Position numbers and translations under genes: made by a program. Under the pieces are notes generated by a model. That model worked only from the letters and a program-made list of their open reading frames with translations. It had not been told where the DNA came from and searched no databases. Shown here one piece after another: positions 25,210 to 34,239 of a stretch of 64,000 bases of DNA; the stretch's first letter is position 1, and each line of letters begins with the position of its first letter. Source of the DNA: CAZQKW01 sp964594075 (GTDB lineage: Bacteria; Desulfobacterota; WTBG01; CAIYCZ01); assembly GCA_964594075.1 (NCBI GenBank), contig CAZQKW010000009.1, positions 19,732 to 83,731 of the forward strand. Reading direction: 5' to 3'.

Positions 25210-25899
25210 ATGACTGGCACAGAAAAAATCGTTGTAGTAGCAGGTGCCACGGGAAGGACAGGAAGGCACATTATACATGAAGCGCTGAAACAGGGGTATC
25301 GGGTGCGAGCGCTTATATTACGGGCAGGTGGCGCATACGACAAGTCATTTCTCAAGCAGCCGGGAGTAGAATCTGTTGAAGCCCGCCTTGAATCGGTCGC
25401 GTCACTTGAGGAGGCAATGAAGGGTGCTGATTATATAATTAGTGCAATCGGATCTAAGAAACCATTCAACAGGAGGGAGAATGATCGTGTTGATAATAAG
25501 GGCAATCAAAATCTGGTGCTGGCAGCTAAAGCGCGGGGATTAAAACATGTGGTGGTGATATCATCAATCGGGGTGGGCAACAGCCGCAATGCTTTAATGT
25601 GGCTGTTTCGCTTATTAATGGGCCCCGTGCTCAAGGCAAAGGAAAAATCAGAAAATTTTATCAGGGCAAGCTGCATTGATTACACGATCATTAGACCGGG
25701 GGGCTTAACTGATACACCGCTTATGGGTAACATTGCATTCGGCGAAGGCGGAAAAATTAGCGGGCGCATAACCCGCGAGGAGGTGGCGCGTGTCTGTGTT
25801 GCAGCGTTGACTGATCCGGCACTGAAAAATAGAACGCTTGAAGTAGTTAACGCGACTACGGTAAGGGCGGATCGGCGGCGTTTTCTGATTAACCCCTAA
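25210..25899 (+). CDS. NAD(P)-binding SDR / NmrA-like protein
   Basis: About 229 aa from ATG 25210 (upstream GGGAG); an earlier start at 25171 is possible. N-terminal dinucleotide-binding motif VVVAGATGRTGRHI, the strand DYIISAIGS, and the later segments LKHVVVISSIGVGNS and CIDYTIIRPGGLTDTP are typical of atypical SDRs that bind NAD(P). The classical YxxxK pair is not evident. The substrate cannot be told. It stands upstream of an alpha/beta hydrolase and a DUF169 gene on the same strand. Confidence 0.8.
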   Translation: MTGTEKIVVVAGATGRTGRHIIHEALKQGYRVRALILRAGGAYDKSFLKQPGVESVEARLESVASLEEAMKGADYIISAIGSKKPFNRRENDRVDNKGNQNLVLAAKARGLKHVVVISSIGVGNSRNALMWLFRLLMGPVLKAKEKSENFIRASCIDYTIIRPGGLTDTPLMGNIAFGEGGKISGRITREEVARVCVAALTDPALKNRTLEVVNATTVRADRRRFLINP

Positions 25900-26047
25900 A
25901 TCAAGCCAGTAGCTATATCGCCAAGAAGAGTGTTTGGGGAACGTATTCCCATAAATTCGCAACCTTCTTGGAACATCTCGCTTATTATCATCGCAGGGGT
26001 TCTTTATTTATTTTGCCAATTGCAACCAGCAGGATAAGGATCGCGGC

Positions 26048-26839
26048 ATGCACCAAGCAGAAATACCATATCCCTCCAAACTTGATGATCCTCGAGCGCT
26101 GCAATACATCTTTCATCCCCGCAAAGACGATGTGGCCTCTCCGCCTCATGGCGCAGTTGATTATCCTATAGCTGTTGAGGAAGGGATAACCATCGGATGC
26201 AGATTTTATACTGCAGGCGCACAGGCGCCTTCGATTCTTTTTTTTCACGGAAACGGTGAAACAGTGAGGGATTATGATGAGATAGGTCAAGTGTATAATC
26301 AGTATGGGTTGAACCTGCTGGCAGTTGAATATCGTGGCTACGGAACAAGCAATGGAACGCCTACCGTTACCGCAATGCTCAAAGATGCACTGGTAATATG
26401 CCAAGAAGTGCAGAAGTGGCTCAAAAATAATAACATGAGGGCACCGCTGTGGGTTATGGGGCGATCGCTGGGCAGTGCGCCGGCTCTGGAGCTTGCGTCC
26501 CGCTATCAAACAGATTTTGAAGGACTGATTATAGAGAGCGGGTTTGCCTTTACTGTGCCACTGTTAGATTTTCTTGGTGTGGATACCAGGGCTCTGGGCA
26601 TTACTGAAGCGGATTGTTTCCGGCACATAGAAAAGATTAGAACGGTGTACAAACCCACGCTGATCATTCATGCTCAGTATGACCAGTTTATTCCTGTTTC
26701 AGATGCGGAAGTCTTTCTGAAAAATTCACCGGCTGCAAAAAAAGCTTTGAAGATAATACCCCGAGCTGATCATAACACCATTTTGATGATTGCCGGCAGA
26801 AGCTATTTTGAAACTATACTGCAGTTTATAACGCACTAA
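26048..26839 (+). CDS. Alpha/beta hydrolase
   Basis: 263-aa serine hydrolase without signal peptide. Oxyanion motif LFFHGNGETVRDYDE near 75, nucleophile elbow GRSLGS near 140, Asp in HAQYDQFIPVSDAE near 218, and catalytic His in IPRADHNTILM near 241: a complete triad. It resembles the family of bacterial proteins related to ABHD13/17-type hydrolases. AAGGA lies upstream of the ATG. It is followed after six bp by the DUF169 gene, probably one transcript. Confidence 0.85.
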   Translation: MHQAEIPYPSKLDDPRALQYIFHPRKDDVASPPHGAVDYPIAVEEGITIGCRFYTAGAQAPSILFFHGNGETVRDYDEIGQVYNQYGLNLLAVEYRGYGTSNGTPTVTAMLKDALVICQEVQKWLKNNNMRAPLWVMGRSLGSAPALELASRYQTDFEGLIIESGFAFTVPLLDFLGVDTRALGITEADCFRHIEKIRTVYKPTLIIHAQYDQFIPVSDAEVFLKNSPAAKKALKIIPRADHNTILMIAGRSYFETILQFITH

Positions 26840-26845
26840 GGCTTT

Positions 26846-27529
26846 ATGAATATAACCGCCATTAAGGCAATACTCCGCGACACTCTGGGTATAAAAAAAG
26901 AAGTTATTGCGTTAAAATGTGCGAAGGAACCTCCAGCCCATATCAACGCTTACGGAGACATGAATAATATCTGCTATATGATGGGCGAGGTGCTTGAAGA
27001 AAAGAAGACTTTCTATACTACTCTTAAAGACCATGTGTGCACGCTGGGGTGTGCTGCCACCGGACTTGATCCGCGGCTGCAGAAGATGGATGATGCGGCG
27101 CGAAAGGAGACCGAAAACTATCATGTCGCCACGGTAAACATATTTCCAACGCAAGAAATTCAGGCGCGGGCAGAACAAGAGGCGCAAATGCTCTTCCCCC
27201 ATTTTAATGAAACCTATGCCGCGGTCATAATGGGGACGCTGGGAGACGTTCTGGAGCCCGATGCGTTGCTGCTGTTCGGCACCCCTGAACAGATACATGT
27301 GCTGACCCGGGCGTATTGTTATGCAGCGGGAACATTTATCAAGGGCTTTGCGGGAATGGGGGCCTGCAGGATGCTGCTGCCGTACGCCATCATTAATAAA
27401 GAACCAATTTTTACAATCAGTGACCGGGCATGGCGTAGAGCTTTAGCGCTTGCTCCTGAAGAGCTTACCCTTGCAATGCCACCAGACAAGCTTCTTATTA
27501 TGCTGGAGCATCTTGACAAGGTGCGGTAG
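26846..27529 (+). CDS. DUF169 family protein
   Basis: 227-aa protein recognised as DUF169 from the layout: N-terminal helical segment, CYMMGEVLEEKKTFYTTLKDHVCTLGCAATGL with a Cys-rich pattern, YAAVIMGTLGDVLEPDALLLFGTPEQIHVLTRAYCYAAG near 130, and the late segment MLLPYAIINKEPIFTISDRAWRR. Several Cys (CYMM, HVC, LGC) could bind a metal or cluster. The function of DUF169 is unknown; members occur mainly in anaerobes. Confidence 0.8.
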   Translation: MNITAIKAILRDTLGIKKEVIALKCAKEPPAHINAYGDMNNICYMMGEVLEEKKTFYTTLKDHVCTLGCAATGLDPRLQKMDDAARKETENYHVATVNIFPTQEIQARAEQEAQMLFPHFNETYAAVIMGTLGDVLEPDALLLFGTPEQIHVLTRAYCYAAGTFIKGFAGMGACRMLLPYAIINKEPIFTISDRAWRRALALAPEELTLAMPPDKLLIMLEHLDKVR

Positions 27530-27603
27530 CAATGCACATCCTATCCGGAAGGCTTTTTGTTTTAATTGAAGTTTAGGGCGGTTACCTTGTCTGGGGCGAG
27601 GGT

Positions 27604-28050
27604 TTATTTGGCTTTTGTCATATCTCCCATTATTGCTTTTCCCTGCATATTATATAATGTGCCGCTTTTCAGCCTGCCGCCTTCATAGACAAGGTCAGCT
27701 TTTAATTGTCCATTCAAATAATATTCTTTAGTCACGCCCTCCCGTTTGCCATTCCTGTAATGAATCTCTGACCACACCGTACCGTTTTCATAATAGCGCT
27801 TAAAGACACCCTCAAGCTTACCATTCACATAATGTGCTTCTGTCTTTATTTTATCGCTTGGGTAAAAGGTTCTTTTTATTTCCTCATTGTGGTCTTCTGC
27901 GGCGCACTTAACGGCCAGCACGCAAAAACAGGACATACATGCCGATACAAACAATAGTTTTGAAAAATGACTGATGCCAGAGAGAACCACGAGTTTTTGT
28001 CCAAGGCGTTTAGAGATGCGCTGGGCGAGAGAAGAGAGGAGGTGGGGCAT
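27604..28050 (-). CDS. MORN/YwqK-type repeat protein with N-terminal hydrophobic segment
   Basis: About 148 aa from ATG 28050, seven bp beyond the end of cvpA; the open frame extends further upstream into cvpA, which is not believed. A hydrophobic stretch near residues 28-47 looks like a membrane anchor or signal. Then come four short repeats with pattern Y-x-N/S-G-x-x-x-x-E/W-x-x-Y-x-N-G-K (YVNGKLEG, YYENGTVWSE, YRNGKREG, YYLNGQLKA), typical of the MORN-like domain also seen in YwqK-type proteins. Function unknown. Confidence 0.7.
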   Translation of the reverse strand: MPHLLSSLAQRISKRLGQKLVVLSGISHFSKLLFVSACMSCFCVLAVKCAAEDHNEEIKRTFYPSDKIKTEAHYVNGKLEGVFKRYYENGTVWSEIHYRNGKREGVTKEYYLNGQLKADLVYEGGRLKSGTLYNMQGKAIMGDMTKAK

Positions 28051-28057
28051 AAGACAA

Positions 28058-28651
28058 TCAGGCCTTTGTTTTTGCAGCGGGCCGGGGAACGGAAATATGC
28101 TTGAACTCTTTGCCGTTTCCGCTGTCCCGATTTTGCAGCATTTGCTCCAGGTCATCAAATTTTTTCATATCAAAAGAATGTTCTAAATACCCCTGTGCCA
28201 CAAGCATAACTTTTTTGGAGATTGCAATAAGCTGCGGGGCAAGTTTTGATTGCATAATTATCTGAGTTTTTGGCGGAAGAAAAGAAACAAGGATTAATAC
28301 CCCAACACAACAAACCGCCATGCCTTTTAAACCACCGAAGATGATCCCTAATATTCTATCGAGCCACCCCAGCTTGATACTTTTCACGACCCTTCGTATT
28401 CCTTTGCCCACTAAAAAAAGCGGAATATAAATAGCAAAAAACAGGGCGGCGAAACTGATTAATGTGTTTATCTGCTGATTATTAAGGTAGGCAGAAAGTT
28501 CCTTGCTTATTTCGTCATGAAACGAAAATGCACCATAAAGGCCCAAGCACAGTGCGGCGAGAGAAAAAGCGGCCCTGATGAGCCCTTTGCTCAAACCAGA
28601 CACGGCAAAAATGAGACAGATTAAAAGAATGGCAATATCCAAGGAATTCAT
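28058..28651 (-). CDS. cvpA: CvpA family membrane protein
   Basis: 197-aa inner-membrane protein with four hydrophobic helices. It begins MNSLDIAILLICLIFAVSGLSKGLIRAAFSLAAL, which matches the start of CvpA (colicin V production) proteins. The middle segment GWLDRILGIIFGGLKGMAVCC is the conserved loop-helix of the family. The C-terminal ~60 residues are hydrophilic. CvpA affects envelope homeostasis; exact role unclear. Followed closely by the MORN-repeat gene. Confidence 0.88.
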   Translation of the reverse strand: MNSLDIAILLICLIFAVSGLSKGLIRAAFSLAALCLGLYGAFSFHDEISKELSAYLNNQQINTLISFAALFFAIYIPLFLVGKGIRRVVKSIKLGWLDRILGIIFGGLKGMAVCCVGVLILVSFLPPKTQIIMQSKLAPQLIAISKKVMLVAQGYLEHSFDMKKFDDLEQMLQNRDSGNGKEFKHISVPRPAAKTKA

Positions 28652-29219
28652 ATGCCGATGCAGGGAATAGGAACAGCACCAGAAATTTAAAAATATTCAA
28701 ACAGGGTTGAATTAGATTAAAATTACATTAATTGTATTTTTTCATATATTTTTTTTTAGTCAAGATTTATTTTAGTTTCAGGTTGCTGCTCAAAAATATT
28801 GCTTTCAGCACCCGTGAGTTCATTCTCAACATGCTAACTTCACAAAAGTTTTTAGCATCGCCATTAAACTCATATAAATAAAATGGCAAGGTAAGGTAAA
28901 ACGCAACGTTTTGAATAGTAAAATTGCTCACAAGTTTATTATATTTTAAAATAAAAAACGAATTTAAAAAATATAAAATAGCTCTTGCAATTATTTGTCT
29001 GAAGTAATATTTTATTCACATTGATCCTGCATTATATTCATTTATTGGTATAAATTTCTTCTGCGGATTGTATAAACGTATAGGTATAGAATTTGTTGGT
29101 ATGGATGCCAGAGGTAAGATACCAATAGGTTTTCAGGTTTCTGCATTCATAAAAGCTCCTATCAAATAGTAACTAGTGCACGGTAGGAGTTTTTTGTTTT
29201 AATAGGGAGGGGTTGTCGC
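28652..29219. other. AT-rich intergenic region with structured leader
   Basis: 568 bp with no gene. The first ~400 bp are AT-rich with no clear signal. The last 160 bp hold a stem (TTGGTAT/ATACCAA), an intrinsic terminator and the ribosome binding site of the next gene (both listed separately). Confidence 0.5.
29096..29199 (+). terminator. Stem plus intrinsic terminator upstream of a membrane-protein gene
   Basis: TTGGTAT (29096-29102) pairs with ATACCAA (29119-29125). Downstream, CTCCTA (29157-29162 region) pairs with TAGGAG (29184-29189), followed by TTTTTTGTTTT. The terminator lies only ~20 nt before the start at 29220. It could therefore be an attenuator/riboswitch expression platform, or the end of an independent small RNA. 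Confidence 0.6.
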
Positions 29220-29600
29220 ATGAAAGAAAGAAAATTATTTTTCAAAATAACTCTGGTGCTTTCATTTATCGCAGGCTTTGCATTAATGTTATACGATGCC
29301 GGAGAACGCTACACGATTTTTAGAGATAGTCTGGCACGGGAAATAGTGATAAAGAAAACCAATAATGATTTTGCAGATAACGCTGGCTATATAGATGCAG
29401 CAGCATCAGGAAAGAACTCGGCAACGGAGGTCTTGCAGGAACTCTTGAACAAAGAAAAACAGGCAATAGGGTTCATGGATGTAATCAAGAATACCAGGTT
29501 TGGCATATTTATGGGGACCTTTTTCCTATTGGGTTTTGCCCAGATCTGGATGCTGTATTTTCTCATTATGCTGGGATTAACCAGCAAAAAAAGACGCTGA
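29220..29600 (+). CDS. Small two-TM membrane protein, unknown function
   Basis: 126 aa. Hydrophobic helices at residues ~8-25 and ~96-119 flank a charged loop of ~70 residues (AGERYTIFRDSLAREIVIKKTNND, EVLQELLNKEKQ). That suggests a hairpin with a soluble domain on one side. GGGAGG precedes the ATG. No family recognised. It is followed after 22 bp by another hypothetical gene and probably co-transcribed; expression may be controlled by the terminator just upstream. Confidence 0.75.
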   Translation: MKERKLFFKITLVLSFIAGFALMLYDAGERYTIFRDSLAREIVIKKTNNDFADNAGYIDAAASGKNSATEVLQELLNKEKQAIGFMDVIKNTRFGIFMGTFFLLGFAQIWMLYFLIMLGLTSKKRR

Positions 29601-29622
29601 ACAGCGGGGCGTTGCACTGCCT

Positions 29623-30153
29623 ATGAATCTCAAAATAAAGATTTCAGCACTCAATAGTGAAATATCTCTGGTAGACAACAAATTTCAACTTTACTTTTTA
29701 GGCGAAGAAAGAACGCCGCCCATAAAAGAATTTGAGCGACTAAAGCAGCAGGTGAGTATTCTGCAAAATGAAAAACCCCCTTCTGTGAGCGGTCAATTTC
29801 TCACCAACAGTTTTTTGCGTCGCTTTGCAGCCTATCGAAACAAATGGGAGCGGTTGCTAAGAGATATTGAAGAAGGGAGAAAAAAGCCCAGCAAGCATTT
29901 CTTCGTAAAGGCGCCCCAAAAAGTATTGCCCCCGACCGCGCTGCCAGATGAGGTGGTAAAGGAAATTGATTTGGTGGTTGCCCAGTTTGCAGAATACACA
30001 GAGAAACATTCAGGAAAAAAATTAAATAGAAAAACTTTAAAGCACCAGCTTGCAGAAAAAGCCCGCGATATGTATGTTCAGTATGGCGACAGCTATTATT
30101 TGGATCTTTATTATGATGACACCGGCATTGAAATTCGAACCATTAAACGGTAG
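29623..30153 (+). CDS. Hypothetical protein, possible MXAN_5187-type C-terminal domain
   Basis: 176-aa soluble protein. The segments FLRRFAAYRNKWERLLRDIEEGRKKPSKHFF and the C-terminal LAEKARDMYVQYGDSYYLDLYYDDTGIEIRTIKR recall the domain found at the end of the myxobacterial protein MXAN_5187. This match is from memory of the pattern and is tentative. The N-terminus is predicted coiled or helical. It lies between a small membrane protein and a glycine-zipper lipoprotein. Confidence 0.65.
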   Translation: MNLKIKISALNSEISLVDNKFQLYFLGEERTPPIKEFERLKQQVSILQNEKPPSVSGQFLTNSFLRRFAAYRNKWERLLRDIEEGRKKPSKHFFVKAPQKVLPPTALPDEVVKEIDLVVAQFAEYTEKHSGKKLNRKTLKHQLAEKARDMYVQYGDSYYLDLYYDDTGIEIRTIKR

Positions 30154-30203
30154 ATAAGATGCTCATATAATCCAAATGTTTTTTGAGGACAGAGGAACAA
30201 GAA

Positions 30204-30608
30204 ATGAAAAAAATCTTATTATTGACCGCAATCGTAATACTCACAGGTTGCAGCACAAAAAGGCCGGTGCTGTATCCCAATGAACACCTGCAAAAAGTTG
30301 GACAGGCACAGGCGCAGCTTGATATAGAAGAGTGCTGCAGAAGGGCTGATGCATATATTAAGTCAGAGCCCGGCAAAGAAATCGCTAAAGATGCAGCTCA
30401 AGCAGGGACAGTCGGCGCTGCAACCGGCGCAGCTGTTGGGGCAGTCTATGGAAAGGCAGGGCGGGGCGCTGCCGCAGGTGCCGCAGGTGGAGCTGTTGCT
30501 GCAACAACCAGCGGCATTTTCAGGTCAAAAGAACCAAGCCCGGTTTATCAAAATTTTGTAAATCGCTGTCTGCGCGAAAAGGGGTATGAACCCATCGGAT
30601 GGCAATAA
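30204..30608 (+). CDS. Glycine-zipper lipoprotein
   Basis: 134 aa from ATG 30204 (AGAGGAAC upstream), seven residues shorter than the open frame. Lipoprotein signal MKKILLLTAIVILTGC with lipidated Cys16. Residues ~60-100 form an Ala/Gly glycine zipper (AGTVGAATGAAVGAVYG, GAAAGAAGGAVAA), a membrane-associating motif common in outer-membrane lipoproteins. The C-terminal part has paired Cys (EECCRRAD; NRCLREKGYEPIGW) resembling the YMGG/NRCL-type ending of this lipoprotein group. Confidence 0.85.
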   Translation: MKKILLLTAIVILTGCSTKRPVLYPNEHLQKVGQAQAQLDIEECCRRADAYIKSEPGKEIAKDAAQAGTVGAATGAAVGAVYGKAGRGAAAGAAGGAVAATTSGIFRSKEPSPVYQNFVNRCLREKGYEPIGWQ

Positions 30609-30668
30609 CCGTGTGTTTAACGCGAATATTTGGATCGGAAGACATTACGGCACTGGTTTGCAGTTTAT

Positions 30669-31388
30669 TTACGCGCCGAATAAAAATTCCCGCAAATACC
30701 GCTCGCTCCATGCTAAGCCAAAATGATGCTGCAATGGCGTACTGCCAGGATCATAGGCAATATAATCCTCCCGATATTGTTTCAGATATTCATTGCGTCT
30801 CGTGCGCAACGCGGCATCCGTAAGCGGCGTAGCTTTGTGAATGCACAAACAAAACACCTGCAGATAATCTTTAAACGCGGCTTCTATTTGAGGAAGATAC
30901 TGAGGATCGCACCACCGGTACAGAGCATATCCTGAATCATATTTTTTAGCCCAATCATGGACTTCAGAACGTCCGCCTTCTGTTTTAGGAATCCATGCGT
31001 ATTTTTCAGAAATGCTTTTTAGTGGCGCAAGATATTTTGCTGTGTATTCCTTGTCTTTTGCAACAGGATGAAGATCAAGAACCGCTATTAAAAATTTGCT
31101 TGCGCTGGCAAAGGTAAAGCCAAAAACCGGAAAATCGTAGTCAGTGCCCGGTTGTATGCTGCCAAAATGCACTATCATGGAACCGGCAAAATGCATGGCA
31201 CCCATGCGTATGCCGCTTGTTTTGGGACAGGCAAAAAACTCATTTTTAATAAAAATAGTTTTATCTCCAGAATCCGCATACTTTACAGCAAACACCGGTT
31301 CAAGCGGCAATGGCTTTAACGGAAAAGCTTTCCCCATTTCATCTTTAAGGATCTCATTAAACCGTATTGTAACTGTTTTTTCTTCCAT
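30669..31388 (-). CDS. Divergent ferredoxin-dependent bilin reductase-like protein
   Basis: 239-aa protein resembling PcyA/HY2-type bilin reductases, which reduce biliverdin with ferredoxin. Matches by eye to PcyA: MIVHFGSIQPGTDYDFPVFGF followed by IAVLDLHPV (PcyA LHCVMFPEPLYGLPLFGC then IADLSPT), and the C-terminal DPGSTPLQHHFGLAWSERYL then FLF (PcyA DK...FGEAWAERYM then LF). His74 aligns with PcyA His88 and Asp213 with the C-terminal Asp. The usual catalytic Asp105 position appears as Thr92, so activity may differ. AAGGAA precedes the ATG. No heme oxygenase, globin or phytochrome is visible nearby. Its role in a probable anaerobe is unclear. Confidence 0.65.
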   Translation of the reverse strand: MEEKTVTIRFNEILKDEMGKAFPLKPLPLEPVFAVKYADSGDKTIFIKNEFFACPKTSGIRMGAMHFAGSMIVHFGSIQPGTDYDFPVFGFTFASASKFLIAVLDLHPVAKDKEYTAKYLAPLKSISEKYAWIPKTEGGRSEVHDWAKKYDSGYALYRWCDPQYLPQIEAAFKDYLQVFCLCIHKATPLTDAALRTRRNEYLKQYREDYIAYDPGSTPLQHHFGLAWSERYLREFLFGA

Positions 31389-31865
31389 ACTGATTTCCTT
31401 CTTTAAAGACCTGAAATTAATTTAACACCTCTACCATACAACTCTTTTTTTTGTTTAAGCTCGCCTTAACCCGCATTCAATGACCTGCCAGCCAGTACCT
31501 ATCAGATTTCTCCCCTGATATTGTCCCGAGGATAAAAACCGTAGATGCGATCTGTGACATAAGCTCCCTGCGAGGATCATTTGACTCGACAAACCCTACC
31601 ATTCCCGACACGATAAAGCCAGCAATATTTCCCGCCGTTATCTGTATGCCCAGTTTTTCAAAAAGCAAAAAATAAATAAATTTTGGGAGAGATCTTTTAA
31701 AACCCGCTGTGTAACGCAGACCCGTTTCCCTGTGACTTCACATGAACAGAGATACATGATAATTAAGAAGTGCAGGTCTGAAAAGGATTGGGTGCACTGA
31801 CAGACCGCCATAACTAAGAAGATGAATATGTTGTGAATATCGAAATGCCTGATGGGACATACTGA

Positions 31866-32462
31866 ATGGATACGCTTGCTCATGGACTCTGGGCCACTGC
31901 TGCTGTTAAAACAAACAATATGTTTTTTCGTATAAAAATCCGCACCGCATGGTTTGTCTTTTGGGGCGTGTTGCCGGATTTATTTTCTTTTACACCAGTA
32001 GTGGTGTGGCTGTTATGGCAGGTTATTGTGCAGGGCATTCCTTTTTCAGAAGTGCCGAGGCCAGAATTGCTGCCCCCTGAAATTCGAAAGACTGTTCCCG
32101 TGTTTCGGCTGACCAATGGCCTGTACCATCTTAGCCATAGTCTGATAATTTTTACGGCAATATTTTTGCTGATATGGGCTATTCGCTACTATTGTTTAAA
32201 GTCTCTGCGAGCGACACAGATAAGCCACACCGAGCTAAATCGGCTGCGGCCTCCCTGGGAACTCAGCGGATGGATACTGCACATCCTGATTGACATACCA
32301 ACGCATACCCGAGGGTTGTATCCCACGCCGTTTCTCTGGCCGCTTTCAGATTTTACCGTTGACGGCATCTCCTGGGGCAGACCGTGGTTCCTGGCGATAA
32401 ATTATTCCTCTCTGCTTATGGTGTTTTTGCTGCTGCGGATGAAATCCATGAAAAAACAATGA
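31866..32462 (+). CDS. YdjM/DUF457-type membrane protein (putative metal-dependent hydrolase)
   Basis: 198-aa inner-membrane protein with about four hydrophobic segments. The N-terminal MDTLAHGLWATAA (Asp/His), FWGVLPDLFSF, YHLSHSLIIF and HILIDIPTH motifs give the His/Asp pattern of the YdjM/DUF457 family, annotated as membrane-bound metal-dependent hydrolases. The usual partner genes are not present. Substrate unknown. Confidence 0.75.
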   Translation: MDTLAHGLWATAAVKTNNMFFRIKIRTAWFVFWGVLPDLFSFTPVVVWLLWQVIVQGIPFSEVPRPELLPPEIRKTVPVFRLTNGLYHLSHSLIIFTAIFLLIWAIRYYCLKSLRATQISHTELNRLRPPWELSGWILHILIDIPTHTRGLYPTPFLWPLSDFTVDGISWGRPWFLAINYSSLLMVFLLLRMKSMKKQ

Positions 32463-32507
32463 ACGGGCATTGAGAAGCGGGGACGATATACGCCGGACAG
32501 GTAATTC

Positions 32508-33428
32508 TTAGCCTACTATATCCCGAAGCGCCATCTCTGCATCCGGGAAGTTAAAGCTAAACCCTGCTTCAAGCAGGCGTTTGGGCTGCACCCGTTGGCC
32601 TGCCAGAATCAACTCTTCTGCCATCTGGCCAAACATGATGCGCAGGACAAAACCAGGAACTGACAACCACGAAGGCCTGCCCATAGCAGACCCGACCGCA
32701 CGGAAAAAATCCCGAGCGCGCAGAGGATGCGGTGCACAGAGATTAAACGGGCCTTCAAGCCTTTCCTGTTCAAGCAGAAAACAGACCGCTTCCACCTCAT
32801 CTTTTATATGAATCCAGGAAAGCCACTGTTGTCCATTTCCCATGTGGCCACCCATAAACAGGCGAAACGGCAGCATCACCCGCGAGAGAAATCCGCCATC
32901 CCGGCCAAGCACAATACCGGTCCTTATAATCACATGACGCACGCCCTGATCTGCGACAATTTTTGTTGATGCCTCCCACTGTTGGGCAACGTCTGCTAAA
33001 AAACCGCTTCCAGGGAGTGAATTTTCATTTACCACTTCATCGCCGCGATTTCCGTAATACCCGATACCTGATGCTTGAATAACCACCCGGGGCTTATGGT
33101 GTGCCTGCTCAACCGCTGCAACTATTGCTTTTCCAGCATCAAGCCTGCTCTGAAGTATTTTTTCTTTTTGCGCCTGTGTCCATCTTCCTGCAGCTATATT
33201 TTCTCCGGTCAAATTTATAATTCCCCGTGCACCGTCCGCATATTGAGACCAGCCCGCAGTGCTTCGCGCATCCCAGCCGACCACGGTGACGCGATCTTCC
33301 CATGCCACGGATGCTGTCGCAGGATTTCGGGAAAGAGCCACTACCGCGTAGCCGCGTGCCATTAATACCCTGCAGAGCATTCTCCCGATAAAACCGGTTG
33401 CACCACTCACAATAACAGTTTGCGCCAT
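32508..33428 (-). CDS. TIGR01777 family epimerase (YfcH-like)
   Basis: 306-aa extended SDR. N-terminal VIVSGATGFIGRMLCRVLMARGYAV (NAD(P) motif), INLTGENIAAGRWTQAQKEKILQSR, the IQASGIGYYG segment carrying the family's active-site region, and the conserved C-terminal domain (FNLCAPHPLRARDFFRAVGSAMGRPSW) match the TIGR01777/YfcH group. An AAAGGAG site is present. The function in the cell is not established; these proteins bind NADPH. Confidence 0.92.
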   Translation of the reverse strand: MAQTVIVSGATGFIGRMLCRVLMARGYAVVALSRNPATASVAWEDRVTVVGWDARSTAGWSQYADGARGIINLTGENIAAGRWTQAQKEKILQSRLDAGKAIVAAVEQAHHKPRVVIQASGIGYYGNRGDEVVNENSLPGSGFLADVAQQWEASTKIVADQGVRHVIIRTGIVLGRDGGFLSRVMLPFRLFMGGHMGNGQQWLSWIHIKDEVEAVCFLLEQERLEGPFNLCAPHPLRARDFFRAVGSAMGRPSWLSVPGFVLRIMFGQMAEELILAGQRVQPKRLLEAGFSFNFPDAEMALRDIVG

Positions 33429-33488
33429 GTGGCTCCTTTCAAAGTATAGCGCTGGTCAGCATATATTCGGTAACGCATTTTCCTCTCA

Positions 33489-34085
33489 TCAGGGAACAGA
33501 AGCGCCGTCTGAGATCAGGAGCATGATTCCCTTACGCACCATCATAACACCGATTGCTGCTAAAATGAGGCTTGCGAGCTTTGATATTGTTTTGGTGCCT
33601 GAGGTGCCCAGGACGCGGTTTATTGAGCCTGCCATCCAGAACACTATGCCGGCAATAATGATATTGACTATTGTTGCAGAAACTGTCGGGATGAGTCCAT
33701 ATTGGTTAATAAGCAGAATTGTCGTGGTAAGAACGCCGGGTCCTACGATGAGCGGAACTCCGAGGGGCACTGCCCCCACCTCTTCCGGCTCCATCTGCAA
33801 CCGGCGTTTTTCAGTTGAGATCAAATCGCTGAGTGAAATAACAAAAAGCAAGGTGCCTCCTGCAATCATAAAATCCGCAACAGTTATACCGAGTAGCATG
33901 AGAATTCCCTTGCCAATAAAAAGGAAAACCAGGGCGACCATCATGGCGGTAATAACCGATTGAAAAATAATTCGTCTGGTTCGTGAACGTGTTAATCCCT
34001 GAGTAAGCCCCATGAATAAGGGCAGAATTCCCAGTGCATCTACGGCAACAAACAGGGGCACAAAACAGAGCCAGAAATTATTCAT
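33489..34085 (-). CDS. MarC family inner-membrane protein
   Basis: 198 aa with six predicted hydrophobic helices; recognised from FWLCFVPLFVAVDALGILPLFMGLT, GILMLLGITVADFMIAGGTLLFVISLSDL and VGAVPLGVPLIVGPGVLTTTILL. MarC proteins (UPF0056) are transporters of unknown substrate; an early link with multidrug resistance was not confirmed. No strong ribosome binding site is seen. Confidence 0.92.
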   Translation of the reverse strand: MNNFWLCFVPLFVAVDALGILPLFMGLTQGLTRSRTRRIIFQSVITAMMVALVFLFIGKGILMLLGITVADFMIAGGTLLFVISLSDLISTEKRRLQMEPEEVGAVPLGVPLIVGPGVLTTTILLINQYGLIPTVSATIVNIIIAGIVFWMAGSINRVLGTSGTKTISKLASLILAAIGVMMVRKGIMLLISDGASVP

Positions 34086-34239
34086 AAACGCGGCGATAAC
34101 TTTAGGTACGATACAAAGCGCCGGGCTTTCAGCAGCTCGTTTTATAGGTTTTTAAGCCCTAAGCGCTCGGATACTTTTTCTATTGTGCGGATTACTTTCA
34201 AGAGACAGCGAAAGGTTTTGTATTTCATGCCGGTTTCCC

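Noticed and set aside
31477..31668. 63-codon ORF starting with TTG, with a plausible hydrophobic helix
   Set aside because: No RBS, short, and no recognised family. It might be a gene remnant, but support is too weak to list.
34142..34228. 28-codon ORF (MKYKTFRCLLK...) after the E2-like gene
   Set aside because: Basic and helical but very short, with no RBS-quality site. Left out pending conservation evidence.
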